Translations under genes and position numbers: made by a program
Notes under the pieces: model-generated
Database searches by the model: none
What the model was told of the DNA's origin: nothing
The model's input: the letters and a program-made list of their open reading frames with translations, nothing else
In this document: in pieces, positions 25,582-34,087 of the stretch
How positions within the stretch are numbered: position 1 is the first letter of the stretch
Layout: each line of letters starts with the position of its first letter
DNA from: Salinisphaera sp040361255
GTDB lineage: Bacteria > Pseudomonadota > Gammaproteobacteria > Nevskiales > Salinisphaeraceae
Assembly (NCBI RefSeq): GCF_040361255.1
Contig: NZ_APNG01000021.1
Coordinates: 1 to 64,000 of the forward strand
DNA: 64,000 bases
Direction: 5' to 3'

Positions 25582-26265
25582 ATGCGAATCTTGAAAACGG
25601 TTCTGGCCACCCTGGTGAGCAGCCTTGGGGTGGTGATCGCTGCCGCCGGCGGCATCATTTATTCCGGCGTCTATAACGTGGCCGCAACCAGCGCGCACTG
25701 GCCGATCACGCATTGGGTACTCAACCAGACGGTGCACCGGTCGATCGAGCGGCAGGCCGCGAATATCGCGGCCCCGGCACTGGGCGCCGAACAGCAGTTG
25801 CTGGCGGGCGCCGCCAACTTCGAGGCCATGTGCAGTGATTGCCACGCCCCGCCGGGCCAGGGCCCGTCGGTCGCCGCCCGGGGCATGTACCCGAAACCGC
25901 CCGGCCTGGCGCACGCGGCCCACGAAAAGACGGCCAACGAAATCTTCTGGGTGATCAAACACGGCATCAAGGCCTCGGGCATGCCGGCCTGGGGCCCAAC
26001 CCATAGCGACGATGAAATATGGGCGATGACAGCATTCGTCCAGCAACTGCCGCGCATGTCCGCTACCGACTACCGGCAAATGCTGGCGACCGCAAAGACG
26101 CGTGGCATCGGGCACGACGACCATCACCATGACAGCGCCCCGCACACCCCGAGTACCCACCCTCGGCCCGATACGCATGACGAAGCCGAACAACCGCCTG
26201 CCGGGCACGACGATAGCCATGCACCACATGACCATCAGGCACACGTCGCACATGCCCACGGCTGA
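25582..26265 (+). CDS. Membrane-anchored c-type cytochrome with His-rich tail
   Basis: A 227-residue protein: N-terminal hydrophobic helix (about residues 7-30) acting as anchor or signal, one haem-binding site CSDCH near residues 84-88, a likely axial Met in GIKASGMPAWGP near 134, then a tail from about residue 175 with more than 15 His in DDHHHD, HDDSHAPHDH and HVAHAHG clusters. The cytochrome domain resembles those in copper-resistance operons; the tail looks like a metal-buffering extension. It lies 47 bases before copA. It might donate or accept electrons with the multicopper oxidase. Confidence 0.8.
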   Translation: MRILKTVLATLVSSLGVVIAAAGGIIYSGVYNVAATSAHWPITHWVLNQTVHRSIERQAANIAAPALGAEQQLLAGAANFEAMCSDCHAPPGQGPSVAARGMYPKPPGLAHAAHEKTANEIFWVIKHGIKASGMPAWGPTHSDDEIWAMTAFVQQLPRMSATDYRQMLATAKTRGIGHDDHHHDSAPHTPSTHPRPDTHDEAEQPPAGHDDSHAPHDHQAHVAHAHG

Positions 26266-26312
26266 GCACGCCGATCTACGCAATCACGACCTTTCGTATT
26301 CAGGAGCACCCA

Positions 26313-28253
26313 ATGGGTAAGCAAACACATGACAGCGAGCGTCGGCGCCTGCTGCGCGCCATGGGCGCAACCGGCCTGCTGGCCGGTTTCAATGCCCTGT
26401 TGCCAGCCTATGCCCGCGACGGGCTGGCGGCTGCCAGCCCGCGCCATCTGACCACGGGCGCAGCCCGGGTGGCCGGCGGCACACCCCGCGATGTGGACAT
26501 GGACATCCATGTACGCCGCGAGCTGATCGATATCGCCGGCGGGCACGCCGCGGCGATCACCCTCAACCACACCACGCCCGGCCCGATCGTCGAACTCTGG
26601 GAAGGGCATAACGCTCGCCTGCGCGTCCATAATCATCTCGACGAATCCACATCGATGCACTGGCACGGCCTGCTGCTGCCGTTCCAGATGGACGGTGTAC
26701 CGGGCGTGACGTTTCCGGGTATCGACCCCGGCGCGACCTACGAAGTGGATTTCCCGGTCCGCCAGGCGGGCACCTACTGGTACCACAGCCATTCGGGCCT
26801 ACAGGAGCAAACCGGCCAGATCGGACCGATCGTGATCCATTCGGCGCAAGACGACGGCATCGAGGCCGAGCGCGAGTATGTACTGATGCTCAGCGACTGG
26901 ACCTTCGAGGACCCACACCGGATCGTGGCCAAGCTCAAGGCGGTCAGCGACTACTACAACTTCAGCGAGCGCACGCTGGGCGATCTGGCCGAGGATTTTC
27001 GCACCGCCGGCGTTGCCAACACACTCAGGGATCGACTGGCCTGGGGCGAGATGCGTATGAGCGCACGCGATATCGCCGACGTGACCGGCCATACCTATAC
27101 CTATTTGATCAACGGTCTACATCCGCACGCCAACTGGACCGGCCTGTTCACACCCGGCGAGCGAATCCGTCTGCGGGTAATCAATGCCTCGGCGATGACC
27201 TATTTCAATGTACGCGTTCCCGGTCTGGCCATGACCGTGGTCGCCGCCGACGGCAAGGAGGTCGAACCCGTCGAGACCGACGAATTCCAGATCGGTGTTG
27301 CCGAAACCTTCGATGTGATGGTCGAGCCCAAGGCCGACCAGGCTTACACGGTCATGGCCGAGAGCATGGACCGCACCGGCTATGCCCGTGCCACCCTCGC
27401 GCCGCGTGCGGGCATGGTCGCGCCAGTGCCCGCGCTGCGCGAACCACCGCAGCGCACGATGATGGATATGGGCATGGACATGCGTCATATGGACATGGGC
27501 AACATGCACATGAGCCATGGCCAGCACGCCGAGGCGATGGGGCACGCCAGCCAAGCCATGGACCATGGCTCGATGCAGAAGATGCCGGCCGCAGACCATG
27601 GGCACGACGTGGTCAACATGCGCGGCACGGGCACCATGGGCCACCAGGGCCATGTCATGGGCGAATCGGCCATGCCGATGGCCCCCGAAGGCCACGCGAT
27701 GCAGATGATGCACCACGAGCACGGGCCCGACATGCACGGGCCCGGCAATATCAATGTCGCCAACGTGCAGCGCGACCGCCTGGCCGAACGCCCGACCGGC
27801 CTCAAGGACGTCAACCATCGCGTACTCACCTACAGCCAGCTACGCAACGTGGTATCGATGCAGGATCGCCGTGCGCCCTCGCGCACCATCGAAATCCATC
27901 TGACCGGCAATATGGACCGCTATATGTGGTCCTTCGACGGAGTGAAGTACGCCGACTCATCGCCCATCGAGTTTCCCTACGGCGAGCGCATCCGCCTGAT
28001 TCTGGTCAACGACACCATGATGGAACACCCCATCCATCTGCACGGCATGTTCATGGAACTGGAAAACGGCCAGGGCGATCGGCTGCCGTTCAAGCATACG
28101 TTGAGCGTGTTGCCGGGCTCGCGTGCCTCGCTACTGGTCACCGCCGACGAGCCCGGCCGCTGGGCCTTTCATTGTCACCTGCTCTACCACATGGAGATGG
28201 GCATGTTCCGGGTCGTGCGCGTGGCCGATCAGTCGGGAGAAGACGATGCTTAA
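26313..28253 (+). CDS. copA: Multicopper oxidase CopA (periplasmic copper resistance)
   Basis: A 646-residue periplasmic oxidase that turns Cu(I) into less toxic Cu(II) and sequesters copper. It has a Tat signal (ERRRLLRAMG), and all four copper-ligand motifs are visible: HWHGLLLP near residue 115, WYHSH near 155, HPIHLHG near 571 and HCHLLYHMEMGM near 620. Between about 382 and 477 is a Met/His-rich loop (MDMGMDMRHMDMGNMHM and similar) typical of PcoA/CopA. The length is normal. It overlaps the original copB start by 8 bases. Not to be confused with the ATPase at 29538, also named CopA in many species. Confidence 0.93.
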   Translation: MGKQTHDSERRRLLRAMGATGLLAGFNALLPAYARDGLAAASPRHLTTGAARVAGGTPRDVDMDIHVRRELIDIAGGHAAAITLNHTTPGPIVELWEGHNARLRVHNHLDESTSMHWHGLLLPFQMDGVPGVTFPGIDPGATYEVDFPVRQAGTYWYHSHSGLQEQTGQIGPIVIHSAQDDGIEAEREYVLMLSDWTFEDPHRIVAKLKAVSDYYNFSERTLGDLAEDFRTAGVANTLRDRLAWGEMRMSARDIADVTGHTYTYLINGLHPHANWTGLFTPGERIRLRVINASAMTYFNVRVPGLAMTVVAADGKEVEPVETDEFQIGVAETFDVMVEPKADQAYTVMAESMDRTGYARATLAPRAGMVAPVPALREPPQRTMMDMGMDMRHMDMGNMHMSHGQHAEAMGHASQAMDHGSMQKMPAADHGHDVVNMRGTGTMGHQGHVMGESAMPMAPEGHAMQMMHHEHGPDMHGPGNINVANVQRDRLAERPTGLKDVNHRVLTYSQLRNVVSMQDRRAPSRTIEIHLTGNMDRYMWSFDGVKYADSSPIEFPYGERIRLILVNDTMMEHPIHLHGMFMELENGQGDRLPFKHTLSVLPGSRASLLVTADEPGRWAFHCHLLYHMEMGMFRVVRVADQSGEDDA

Positions 28254-28292
28254 ACGAACGCTCGCGATGGCCTGCGGCGCGGCCTGCTAGGC
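28246..28292 (+). other. Out-of-frame signal-peptide remnant of copB
   Basis: ATG 28246 overlaps the end of copA and reads MLKRTLAMACGAAC before TAG at 28288. The same DNA one frame over continues GLLGLNSLACAQ into the copB body. Joined, these make a normal signal peptide of about 25 residues, so a single base appears to be missing between about 28270 and 28286, either by mutation or by a sequencing error. Confidence 0.6.
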
Positions 28293-29054
28293 TTGAACAG
28301 TCTGGCCTGCGCGCAGACGGACAACAATGGCAAGGCCGATCTCGATTCGGTCATTCCCGGCGGCCCAATCGATCCGCACAGCGGCGCGCCGGCAGAATGG
28401 AACAAGCCGATCCACGATGACAAAGTCCATACCTTCGTACTCATCGACCGGCTGGAATACGGCGACGTCGAGGGCACGAACAACTATCTCTGGGACGCCC
28501 AGGGCTGGATTGGCGGCGACATCAACAAGTTCTGGCTCAAGACCGAAGGCGAAGGGCCGATGCATGGCAGCTCGCCCGAGGGAACCGAGTTTCAGGCGCT
28601 CTACAACCGCGCGATCTCGCCGTTCTGGAATGCCCAGGCCGGCCTGCGCTATGACGTCAATCCCGACCCGGACCGTGGCTTTGCCGTACTCGGGCTGCAA
28701 GGCCTGGCGCCCTACTGGCTCGAGACGGATCTGGCCCTGTTTGTCAGCGAAGACGGCGACGTGAGCTTGCGCAGCGAGTTCGAATACGAACTGCTGCTCA
28801 CCCAGAAGCTGATCCTGCAGCCGCGGGCCGAAATCAATGCCGCCGTGCAGGACGTACCGGAGTACGGCCTCGGCAGCGGCCTGAACAGCACCGAAATGGG
28901 GCTGCGCCTGCGCTACGAGTTCGTACGCGAGTTCGCCCCTTATATCGGGGTGCGCTGGGAGCAGAGCTATGGCGACACCCGGGATCTGGCCCGTGCCGAG
29001 GGCGAATCGAGCTCGTCGACCGCGTTCGTGCTCGGCCTGCGGGCCTGGTACTAA
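28293..29054 (+). CDS. copB: Copper resistance protein CopB (outer membrane), 5' end frameshifted
   Basis: A 253-residue CopB/PcoB-type outer-membrane beta-barrel: mature start with short acidic linker, then alternating strands (DRLEYGDVEG, FWLKTEGEG, QAGLRYD, LAPYWLETDLALF, VSLRSEFEYELLLTQ, PRAEINAA, GLRLRYEF, APYIGVRWEQ) and a terminal aromatic strand ending AWY. The only in-frame start is TTG 28293, which begins inside what should be the end of the signal peptide. The family normally carries about 60-100 more N-terminal residues including Met-rich repeats; those are absent here. See the frameshift at 28246-28292. Confidence 0.85.
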   Translation: MNSLACAQTDNNGKADLDSVIPGGPIDPHSGAPAEWNKPIHDDKVHTFVLIDRLEYGDVEGTNNYLWDAQGWIGGDINKFWLKTEGEGPMHGSSPEGTEFQALYNRAISPFWNAQAGLRYDVNPDPDRGFAVLGLQGLAPYWLETDLALFVSEDGDVSLRSEFEYELLLTQKLILQPRAEINAAVQDVPEYGLGSGLNSTEMGLRLRYEFVREFAPYIGVRWEQSYGDTRDLARAEGESSSSTAFVLGLRAWY

Positions 29055-29092
29055 GGCTTGCCCCCAAAAGGCGAAACCGTGCCCCAGGCATC

Positions 29093-29123
29093 TTGACTCT
29101 TTAGCCGACTACGGACTTAAGAT
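29093..29123 (+). promoter_or_regulatory. MerR-type promoter with 19-bp spacer
   Basis: TTGACT (29093-29098) and TAAGAT (29118-29123) are separated by 19 bases, the over-long spacing that MerR-family activators correct by twisting DNA. The spacer holds an imperfect dyad, AG-CCG and CGGaCT around ACTA. It lies 27 bases before the MerR gene and should drive it together with the overlapping copper ATPase. Confidence 0.7.
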
Positions 29124-29149
29124 CCGGATCATCAATCGCAGGTGAATCC

Positions 29150-29545
29150 ATGACCTATTCGATCGGACAACTGGCCAAGGCCGCGGATACCGGCATCGAA
29201 ACCATTCGCTACTACGAGCGACGTGGCTTGATGCCGGAGCCGCCGCGTGCGGCCAGCGGCTATCGCCGCTATCCCGACGATGCCGCGCAACGGCTGCATT
29301 TCATTCGGCGCTCCAAGCGGCTGGGCTTCACGCTCGACGAAATATCGGCCCTGCTGCAATTGCAGGCCGGCGGCCAGCGCGCGGACATCAAGGCGATTGC
29401 CGAAGCCAAGCTCGAAGAAATCGAAACCCGCCTGGACGATCTGCAGCGCATGCGCGCCACGCTTCAGGACATGACTCAGCGCTGCTCGGGCCACGGCCCG
29501 GTCGCGGGCTGCCCCATCATCGAAACGTTGAACGACAATGAGTAA
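29150..29545 (+). CDS. MerR-family metal-responsive regulator, CueR-like
   Basis: A 131-residue regulator with a MerR HTH at residues 3-70 (YSIGQLAKAADTGIETIRYYERRGL), a dimerisation coiled coil at about 75-110, and a C-terminal metal loop Cys-x8-Cys (CSGHGPVAGCPII). The Cys that mercury- and zinc-sensing relatives carry at the start of the long helix is replaced by Arg (GGQRAD), which is expected for sensors of Cu(I), Ag(I) or Au(I). It overlaps the copper ATPase by 8 bases. The ATG has AGGTGA upstream. Confidence 0.85.
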   Translation: MTYSIGQLAKAADTGIETIRYYERRGLMPEPPRAASGYRRYPDDAAQRLHFIRRSKRLGFTLDEISALLQLQAGGQRADIKAIAEAKLEEIETRLDDLQRMRATLQDMTQRCSGHGPVAGCPIIETLNDNE

Positions 29546-31958
29546 TTGCTGCCACGCCCGCGCCGACGGCGAGAATACGGTCAAGGACCCGGTCTGCGGC
29601 ATGAGCGTCGTGCCCGGCGAAAAACCGCAGTACGACTACAACGGCCAGACCTATCATTTCTGCTGTGCGCGCTGTCGCGACCGCTTCGCTGCCGATCCGG
29701 AATCGTTTCTGAACCCGGTGCAAGACGACACGCCCGCGCCGCCCGGCACCCGCTACATCTGCCCGATGTGCCCCGGCGTGGAAAGCGATCACCCGGACGA
29801 TTGCCCCAAATGTGGCATGGCGCTGGAGCCGGCCAAGCCGCCGAAACGTCAGACTCAGTACACCTGCCCCATGCATCCGGAAATCGTCGAGGACAAACCC
29901 GGCGACTGTCCCAAATGCGGGATGGCCCTGGAGCCAACCACCGTCACCCCCGAAAGCGAAGATCCGGAACTCAAAGCCATGCTGCGCCGGTTCTGGATCA
30001 GCCTGCCGCTCGCTGGCGCGGTATTCGTTCTCGCCATGGGCGACATGGTGCCCGGTGTGGATCTGCACGGCTGGCTGGGCGCGGGGTTCGGCTGGCTGCA
30101 GTTCGCCCTGGCCACGCCGGTGGTGTTTTATTGCGGCGGGTTTGCCTTCAAACGCGCCTGGCAGTCGGTGGTTAATGCCAGTCCCAATATGTGGACGCTG
30201 ATCGCGCTCGGCGTGGGCGCGGCCTATGGTTTTTCCATCGTCGCCCTGCTGTTGCCCGGCATATTGCCCGAGGCATTCATTCATAACGGGCGATCGCCGC
30301 TGTATTTCGAGGCCGCGGCGGTGATCATCACCCTGATTCTGCTTGGCCAGGTCATGGAGGCACGGGCACGCGGCGCGACCTCGCGTGCACTGTCGGCCCT
30401 GCTGGATCTCGCGCCACCCAGCGCCCACCGGCTTGACGACGACGGCAACGAAACCGATGTCGCGCTCGACGAGCTCGAACAGGGTGATCGCCTGCGTGTG
30501 CGCCCGGGCGAAAAGGTGCCGGTGGACGGCGTGATCATCGACGGGCGTTCCACGCTGGATGAGTCGATGATCACCGGCGAACCCGAACCCCAGAACAAAC
30601 AGCCGGGCGATACGGTCACCGGCGGCACGGTCAATCAGGCCGGCGGCTTCGTGATGCGGGCCGAATCGGTCGGCGACGACACGGTGCTTTCGCGCATCGT
30701 GGATATGGTGGCTGCCGCCCAGCGCTCGCGCGCGCCGATTCAGGGCATGGCCGACAAGGTGGCCGGCCTATTCGTACCGGCCGTAGTGCTCGCTGCCGTC
30801 ATCGCCTTCGCGGCCTGGGCGTTGTTCGGCCCGGCGCCAGCGCTGTCACATGCGCTGGTCGCGGCCATTTCCGTGCTCATCATCGCCTGTCCCTGTGCGC
30901 TGGGCCTGGCCACGCCCATGTCGGTGATGGTGGGCATCGGCCGCGGCGCGCGCGAAGGCGTGCTCATCCGCGATGCCGAGGCGCTGGAGCGCCTGCAGGA
31001 TGTCGACGTGCTGCTCATGGACAAGACCGGCACGCTCACCGAAGGCGCACCGCGGGTGGTGGCCATCGAAACCGCGGACGACTTCGACGAGGCCGAACTA
31101 CTGCGCCTGACCGCCAGCCTGGAGCGTGCCAGCGAACATCCGTTGGCCCGCGCCATCTATAACGCGGCCAGCGAGCGCGACCTGTCGTTGACCGAGGCGG
31201 CCGATTTCGACTCGATCACCGGCCGCGGCGTGGCCGGGCGTATCGACGGCCGTACGGTCCAGATCGGCAATGCCGCGTTGATGACCCACAACCACATCGA
31301 CACCACCGCCCTGACGACCCAGGCCAACGAGCGCCGCGGCCGCGGCGAGACCGTAATGTGGGTCGCGGTCGACGGCGCGCTGGCCGGTTTCGTGGCCGTG
31401 GCCGACCCGATCAAGGCCAACACGCGCGAAGCGGTGGCCATTCTTCACGATGCCGGCCTGCGTCTGGTGATGCTCACCGGCGACAGCGAAGCCACGGCGA
31501 AAGCGGTCGCGGCCGAGTTGGGCATTGACGAGGTCCATGCCGGCGCCCTGCCCGAGGACAAACACGCGCTGGTGGAAAAACTCCAGCAACAAGGGCACCG
31601 CGTGGCCATGGCCGGCGACGGCGTGAACGACGCGCCGGCGCTGGCCCAGGCCGACGTGGGTATCGCCATGGGCACAGGCACCGATATCGCCATGGAAAGC
31701 GCGCCGATTACGCTGGTCAAGGGCGATCTGCGCGGCATTGCCAAGGCCCAGCGGCTGTCGGCCCAGAGCATGCGCAATATCCGCCAGAACCTGTTCTTCG
31801 CCTTTGTCTACAACGGGGCCGGTGTGCCGATCGCGGCCGGCGTGCTCTACCCGCTGCTGGGCACGATGCTCTCGCCGATGCTCGCTGCGGCAGCCATGAG
31901 CCTGTCGTCGGTATCGGTCATCACCAACGCGCTACGACTGCGCCGAGCTTCGCTCTAG
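29538..31958 (+). CDS. copA: Cu(I)-translocating P-type ATPase with YHS and double heavy-metal-binding N-terminus
   Basis: An 806-residue P1B-ATPase exporting Cu(I)/Ag(I) to the periplasm. N-terminus: Cys-rich YHS-like domain (VKDPVCGMSV, then HFCCARC) at residues 10-55, then two zinc-ribbon-like modules YICPMC..CPKCGM and YTCPMHPEI..CPKCGM up to about 135, instead of the usual MxCxxC domain. The core has the translocation motif CPC near residue 449, DKTGTLT near 494, SEHPLA near 532 and GDGVND near 693. Eight transmembrane helices are expected. It is co-transcribed with the CueR-like regulator and probably autoregulated by metal. Confidence 0.93.
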   Translation: MSNCCHARADGENTVKDPVCGMSVVPGEKPQYDYNGQTYHFCCARCRDRFAADPESFLNPVQDDTPAPPGTRYICPMCPGVESDHPDDCPKCGMALEPAKPPKRQTQYTCPMHPEIVEDKPGDCPKCGMALEPTTVTPESEDPELKAMLRRFWISLPLAGAVFVLAMGDMVPGVDLHGWLGAGFGWLQFALATPVVFYCGGFAFKRAWQSVVNASPNMWTLIALGVGAAYGFSIVALLLPGILPEAFIHNGRSPLYFEAAAVIITLILLGQVMEARARGATSRALSALLDLAPPSAHRLDDDGNETDVALDELEQGDRLRVRPGEKVPVDGVIIDGRSTLDESMITGEPEPQNKQPGDTVTGGTVNQAGGFVMRAESVGDDTVLSRIVDMVAAAQRSRAPIQGMADKVAGLFVPAVVLAAVIAFAAWALFGPAPALSHALVAAISVLIIACPCALGLATPMSVMVGIGRGAREGVLIRDAEALERLQDVDVLLMDKTGTLTEGAPRVVAIETADDFDEAELLRLTASLERASEHPLARAIYNAASERDLSLTEAADFDSITGRGVAGRIDGRTVQIGNAALMTHNHIDTTALTTQANERRGRGETVMWVAVDGALAGFVAVADPIKANTREAVAILHDAGLRLVMLTGDSEATAKAVAAELGIDEVHAGALPEDKHALVEKLQQQGHRVAMAGDGVNDAPALAQADVGIAMGTGTDIAMESAPITLVKGDLRGIAKAQRLSAQSMRNIRQNLFFAFVYNGAGVPIAAGVLYPLLGTMLSPMLAAAAMSLSSVSVITNALRLRRASL

Positions 31959-31986
31959 GGCCTGTCGTCACCGGATATGCCATCGC

Positions 31987-32087
31987 ATTGCCCGTGCCGG
32001 GCGTGTCAGGCGAGGCGCGGGCCGCCGAGCGTGGCGGGCCCACGGTCAAGGCCCGTAACGACGCATGGCGCGTCCGGCACGGGCAAT
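31987..32087. repeat. Spaced inverted repeat downstream of the copper ATPase
   Basis: A 17-base arm at 31987-32003 (ATTGCCCGTGCCGGGCG) pairs with 32071-32087 at 16 of 17 positions. The 67-base centre is GC-rich with smaller dyads. There are no transposase remnants or obvious target-site duplications. It may be a terminator-like structure or a decayed miniature element; the whole 31959-32194 spacer has no convincing gene. Confidence 0.4.
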
Positions 32088-32194
32088 TACGTGGTTGTCC
32101 TGATAGCCGGGCCGGCCTGGCGCGGGCACAGTGCGCGGCCTGTGGATACGTTGCCCGACGTGTCCGAATCGAACAATAGAACAAGGATTGCCTC

Positions 32195-32584
32195 ATGCAG
32201 ACCGAAGATTTCATTGCCCGCGTGGAACAGGCCAGCGGCGTCAACGATCGCACCGTGGCCACCAACGTGACATTCGCGACCATCGAATCGCTGTGCCTGC
32301 ACCTGCCGCAGGAAGAGATTCGCCAGCTGACCTCGCAGCTGCCCTCGGAACTGTCGCAATCGGCGCTCAAGGGTGGCCAGCAACAGTCCGGCCAGGCTGA
32401 AGACACCGTGGCCCTCGACGACTTCTACAGCGAAGTCGCCACCCGCGCCAATATGGACGCCACCGACGTGCGCGAACCCGTACGCGCGGTCATCGAGACC
32501 CTCAAGCAGGCCGTGACCACCGGCGAGTTCGTTGACGTGACCTTCGATCTGCCGCCCGAGCTGAACACGCTGCTGGCCAGCTAG
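32195..32584 (+). CDS. DUF2267 domain protein
   Basis: A 129-residue soluble protein of the DUF2267 family. It has the early helix TEDFIARVEQASG, the central IESLCLHLPQEEIRQLTSQLP segment and a second repeat ALDDFYSEVATRANMDATDVREPVRAVIETLKQAV, as is usual in this two-repeat helical family. Function is unknown. ATG 32195 follows AAGGA at good distance. Its stop overlaps that of the converging MFS gene within one CTAG. Confidence 0.8.
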   Translation: MQTEDFIARVEQASGVNDRTVATNVTFATIESLCLHLPQEEIRQLTSQLPSELSQSALKGGQQQSGQAEDTVALDDFYSEVATRANMDATDVREPVRAVIETLKQAVTTGEFVDVTFDLPPELNTLLAS

Positions 32585-33819
32585 CGCGAACCCTGCGCCC
32601 GGGCGCGGTCGCTTTCGATCGCGCCCAGCTTTTGCATGGCGATCGTGCCCACCAGCGGCCCCAGGGCGAGCAAGCCGAAGGCCCAGGCCCAGCCGAGGGC
32701 TTCGTGCACGATGGGAATCAGCCAGAGGGTGGGAATCGTCACCACGTACCCAATCGCCACCTGCAGAGTGAGCGCGGTACCGATATAGCGTTGATCGCCG
32801 AGCTCGGTGATCGCGGTGGAAAACTGAGCCGAATCGGCCACCACCCAGAAGCCCCAAATCAGCCCCACGAGCAGAATCAGCGGCCAGGCGCTGCCCGGAA
32901 TCAGGCCGATGATCAGTGCACAGCTGCCGGATACGATCATCGCCAGGGACGTGGCGCGTGCCCGCCCCCAGCGATCGCCTAGCTCGCCGCCCACCCAGCA
33001 GCCCAACGCGCCCATGCCGATTGCGGCAAAAGTCGCCACCGCGCTCAGCGCGGCGGGCCACTGCGCCGCGTTGCGGCTCAGCACATCGGCGAGAAATACG
33101 CCGAACCATGCCCACATGGCGTAGAGCTCCCACATGTGGCCGAAATAACCGATACAGGCCAGCCGCACGGGCCGATCGGCAAACACCTGCCAGGCCTTGC
33201 CCGGGTCGAACACCGCACGCGGAAAATCGAACGGCCCGTCGCGGCCCAGATAACGTGCAATCAAGCCGCCAGCCAGCGACATGAGCGAGCTCGCCGCGAT
33301 CACCAGCCGCCAGTCGAGCCCGCCCAGGCCATTGACCAGATGCGGCGTGGCCGAGCCGATCGTCAACGCGCCCACCATGATGCCCAGCGCCGTGCCACGT
33401 TTGACCTTGAACCAGGTGGCCATGGCCTTCATCGCAGGCGGATAGACACCGGCCAGACCTAACCCCGTCATCGCACGCAACAAGACGGCCAGCACGAGCG
33501 GTGGCTCGACCAGCAACAGCGCATTCGCGCCAGCAGCCAGGCTCGCGCCGTAGTACATCAAATGGCGTGGCGGCAGGCGATCGGCGATATTGAACACTGC
33601 GGCCATCAACGCGCCCGCCACAAAGCCGATTTGTACCGCGATGGTCAGCCAGGCCGCCCCACCTGCGGACAACCCCCAGAGTTCGCGCAGCTGCGGTATG
33701 ACCGCGGTGGCCGAAAACCAACCGGTCATGCCCAAAAGCATGGCGATCGCCAGTACCGAAAGCGCCTGCCAACGCCCGGCCGGATCCCGGAGCGGGATTT
33801 CGCTCGCGGCCGGGCTCAC
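32581..33819 (-). CDS. MFS transporter
   Basis: A 412-residue inner-membrane carrier with about 12 helices. The first helix region reads ALSVLAIAMLLGMTGWFSATAVIPQL, a DWR-containing loop follows helix 5, and the second half has GELGDRWGRARAT near residue 275 as the half-repeat signature. The start used is GTG 33819; the first helix begins about 17 residues later. It is monocistronic and ends tail to tail with the DUF2267 gene. The substrate cannot be inferred. Confidence 0.75.
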   Translation of the reverse strand: MSPAASEIPLRDPAGRWQALSVLAIAMLLGMTGWFSATAVIPQLRELWGLSAGGAAWLTIAVQIGFVAGALMAAVFNIADRLPPRHLMYYGASLAAGANALLLVEPPLVLAVLLRAMTGLGLAGVYPPAMKAMATWFKVKRGTALGIMVGALTIGSATPHLVNGLGGLDWRLVIAASSLMSLAGGLIARYLGRDGPFDFPRAVFDPGKAWQVFADRPVRLACIGYFGHMWELYAMWAWFGVFLADVLSRNAAQWPAALSAVATFAAIGMGALGCWVGGELGDRWGRARATSLAMIVSGSCALIIGLIPGSAWPLILLVGLIWGFWVVADSAQFSTAITELGDQRYIGTALTLQVAIGYVVTIPTLWLIPIVHEALGWAWAFGLLALGPLVGTIAMQKLGAIESDRARAQGSR

Positions 33820-34087
33820 GGCTTAACGCCCTGTCTCGCCTGTGCGCCCCCGCAATCATATGACGGGCGTTGCGTGGATATCGCCATGCGCTCCTCCGGT
33901 TCGCGAATGCCGCGGTCTTACAGCCGCGTTGATCTGACGTCGCACCGATGCAGCCTCGCATAAAGACGCCTTACACGCGTCATCGCCGCATGCGGTTTAC
34001 GGTACGCTAGCCATTCGGATAGCCGCAGGTCGGCCTTTCCCGCACCGATGCGCTCAGCAATACGGCCCGAACTACCTCAGGAGACAC

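Noticed and set aside
31987..32087. Insertion sequence ends
   Set aside because: The arms enclose only 67 bases, with no transposase frame and no target-site duplication that I can see.
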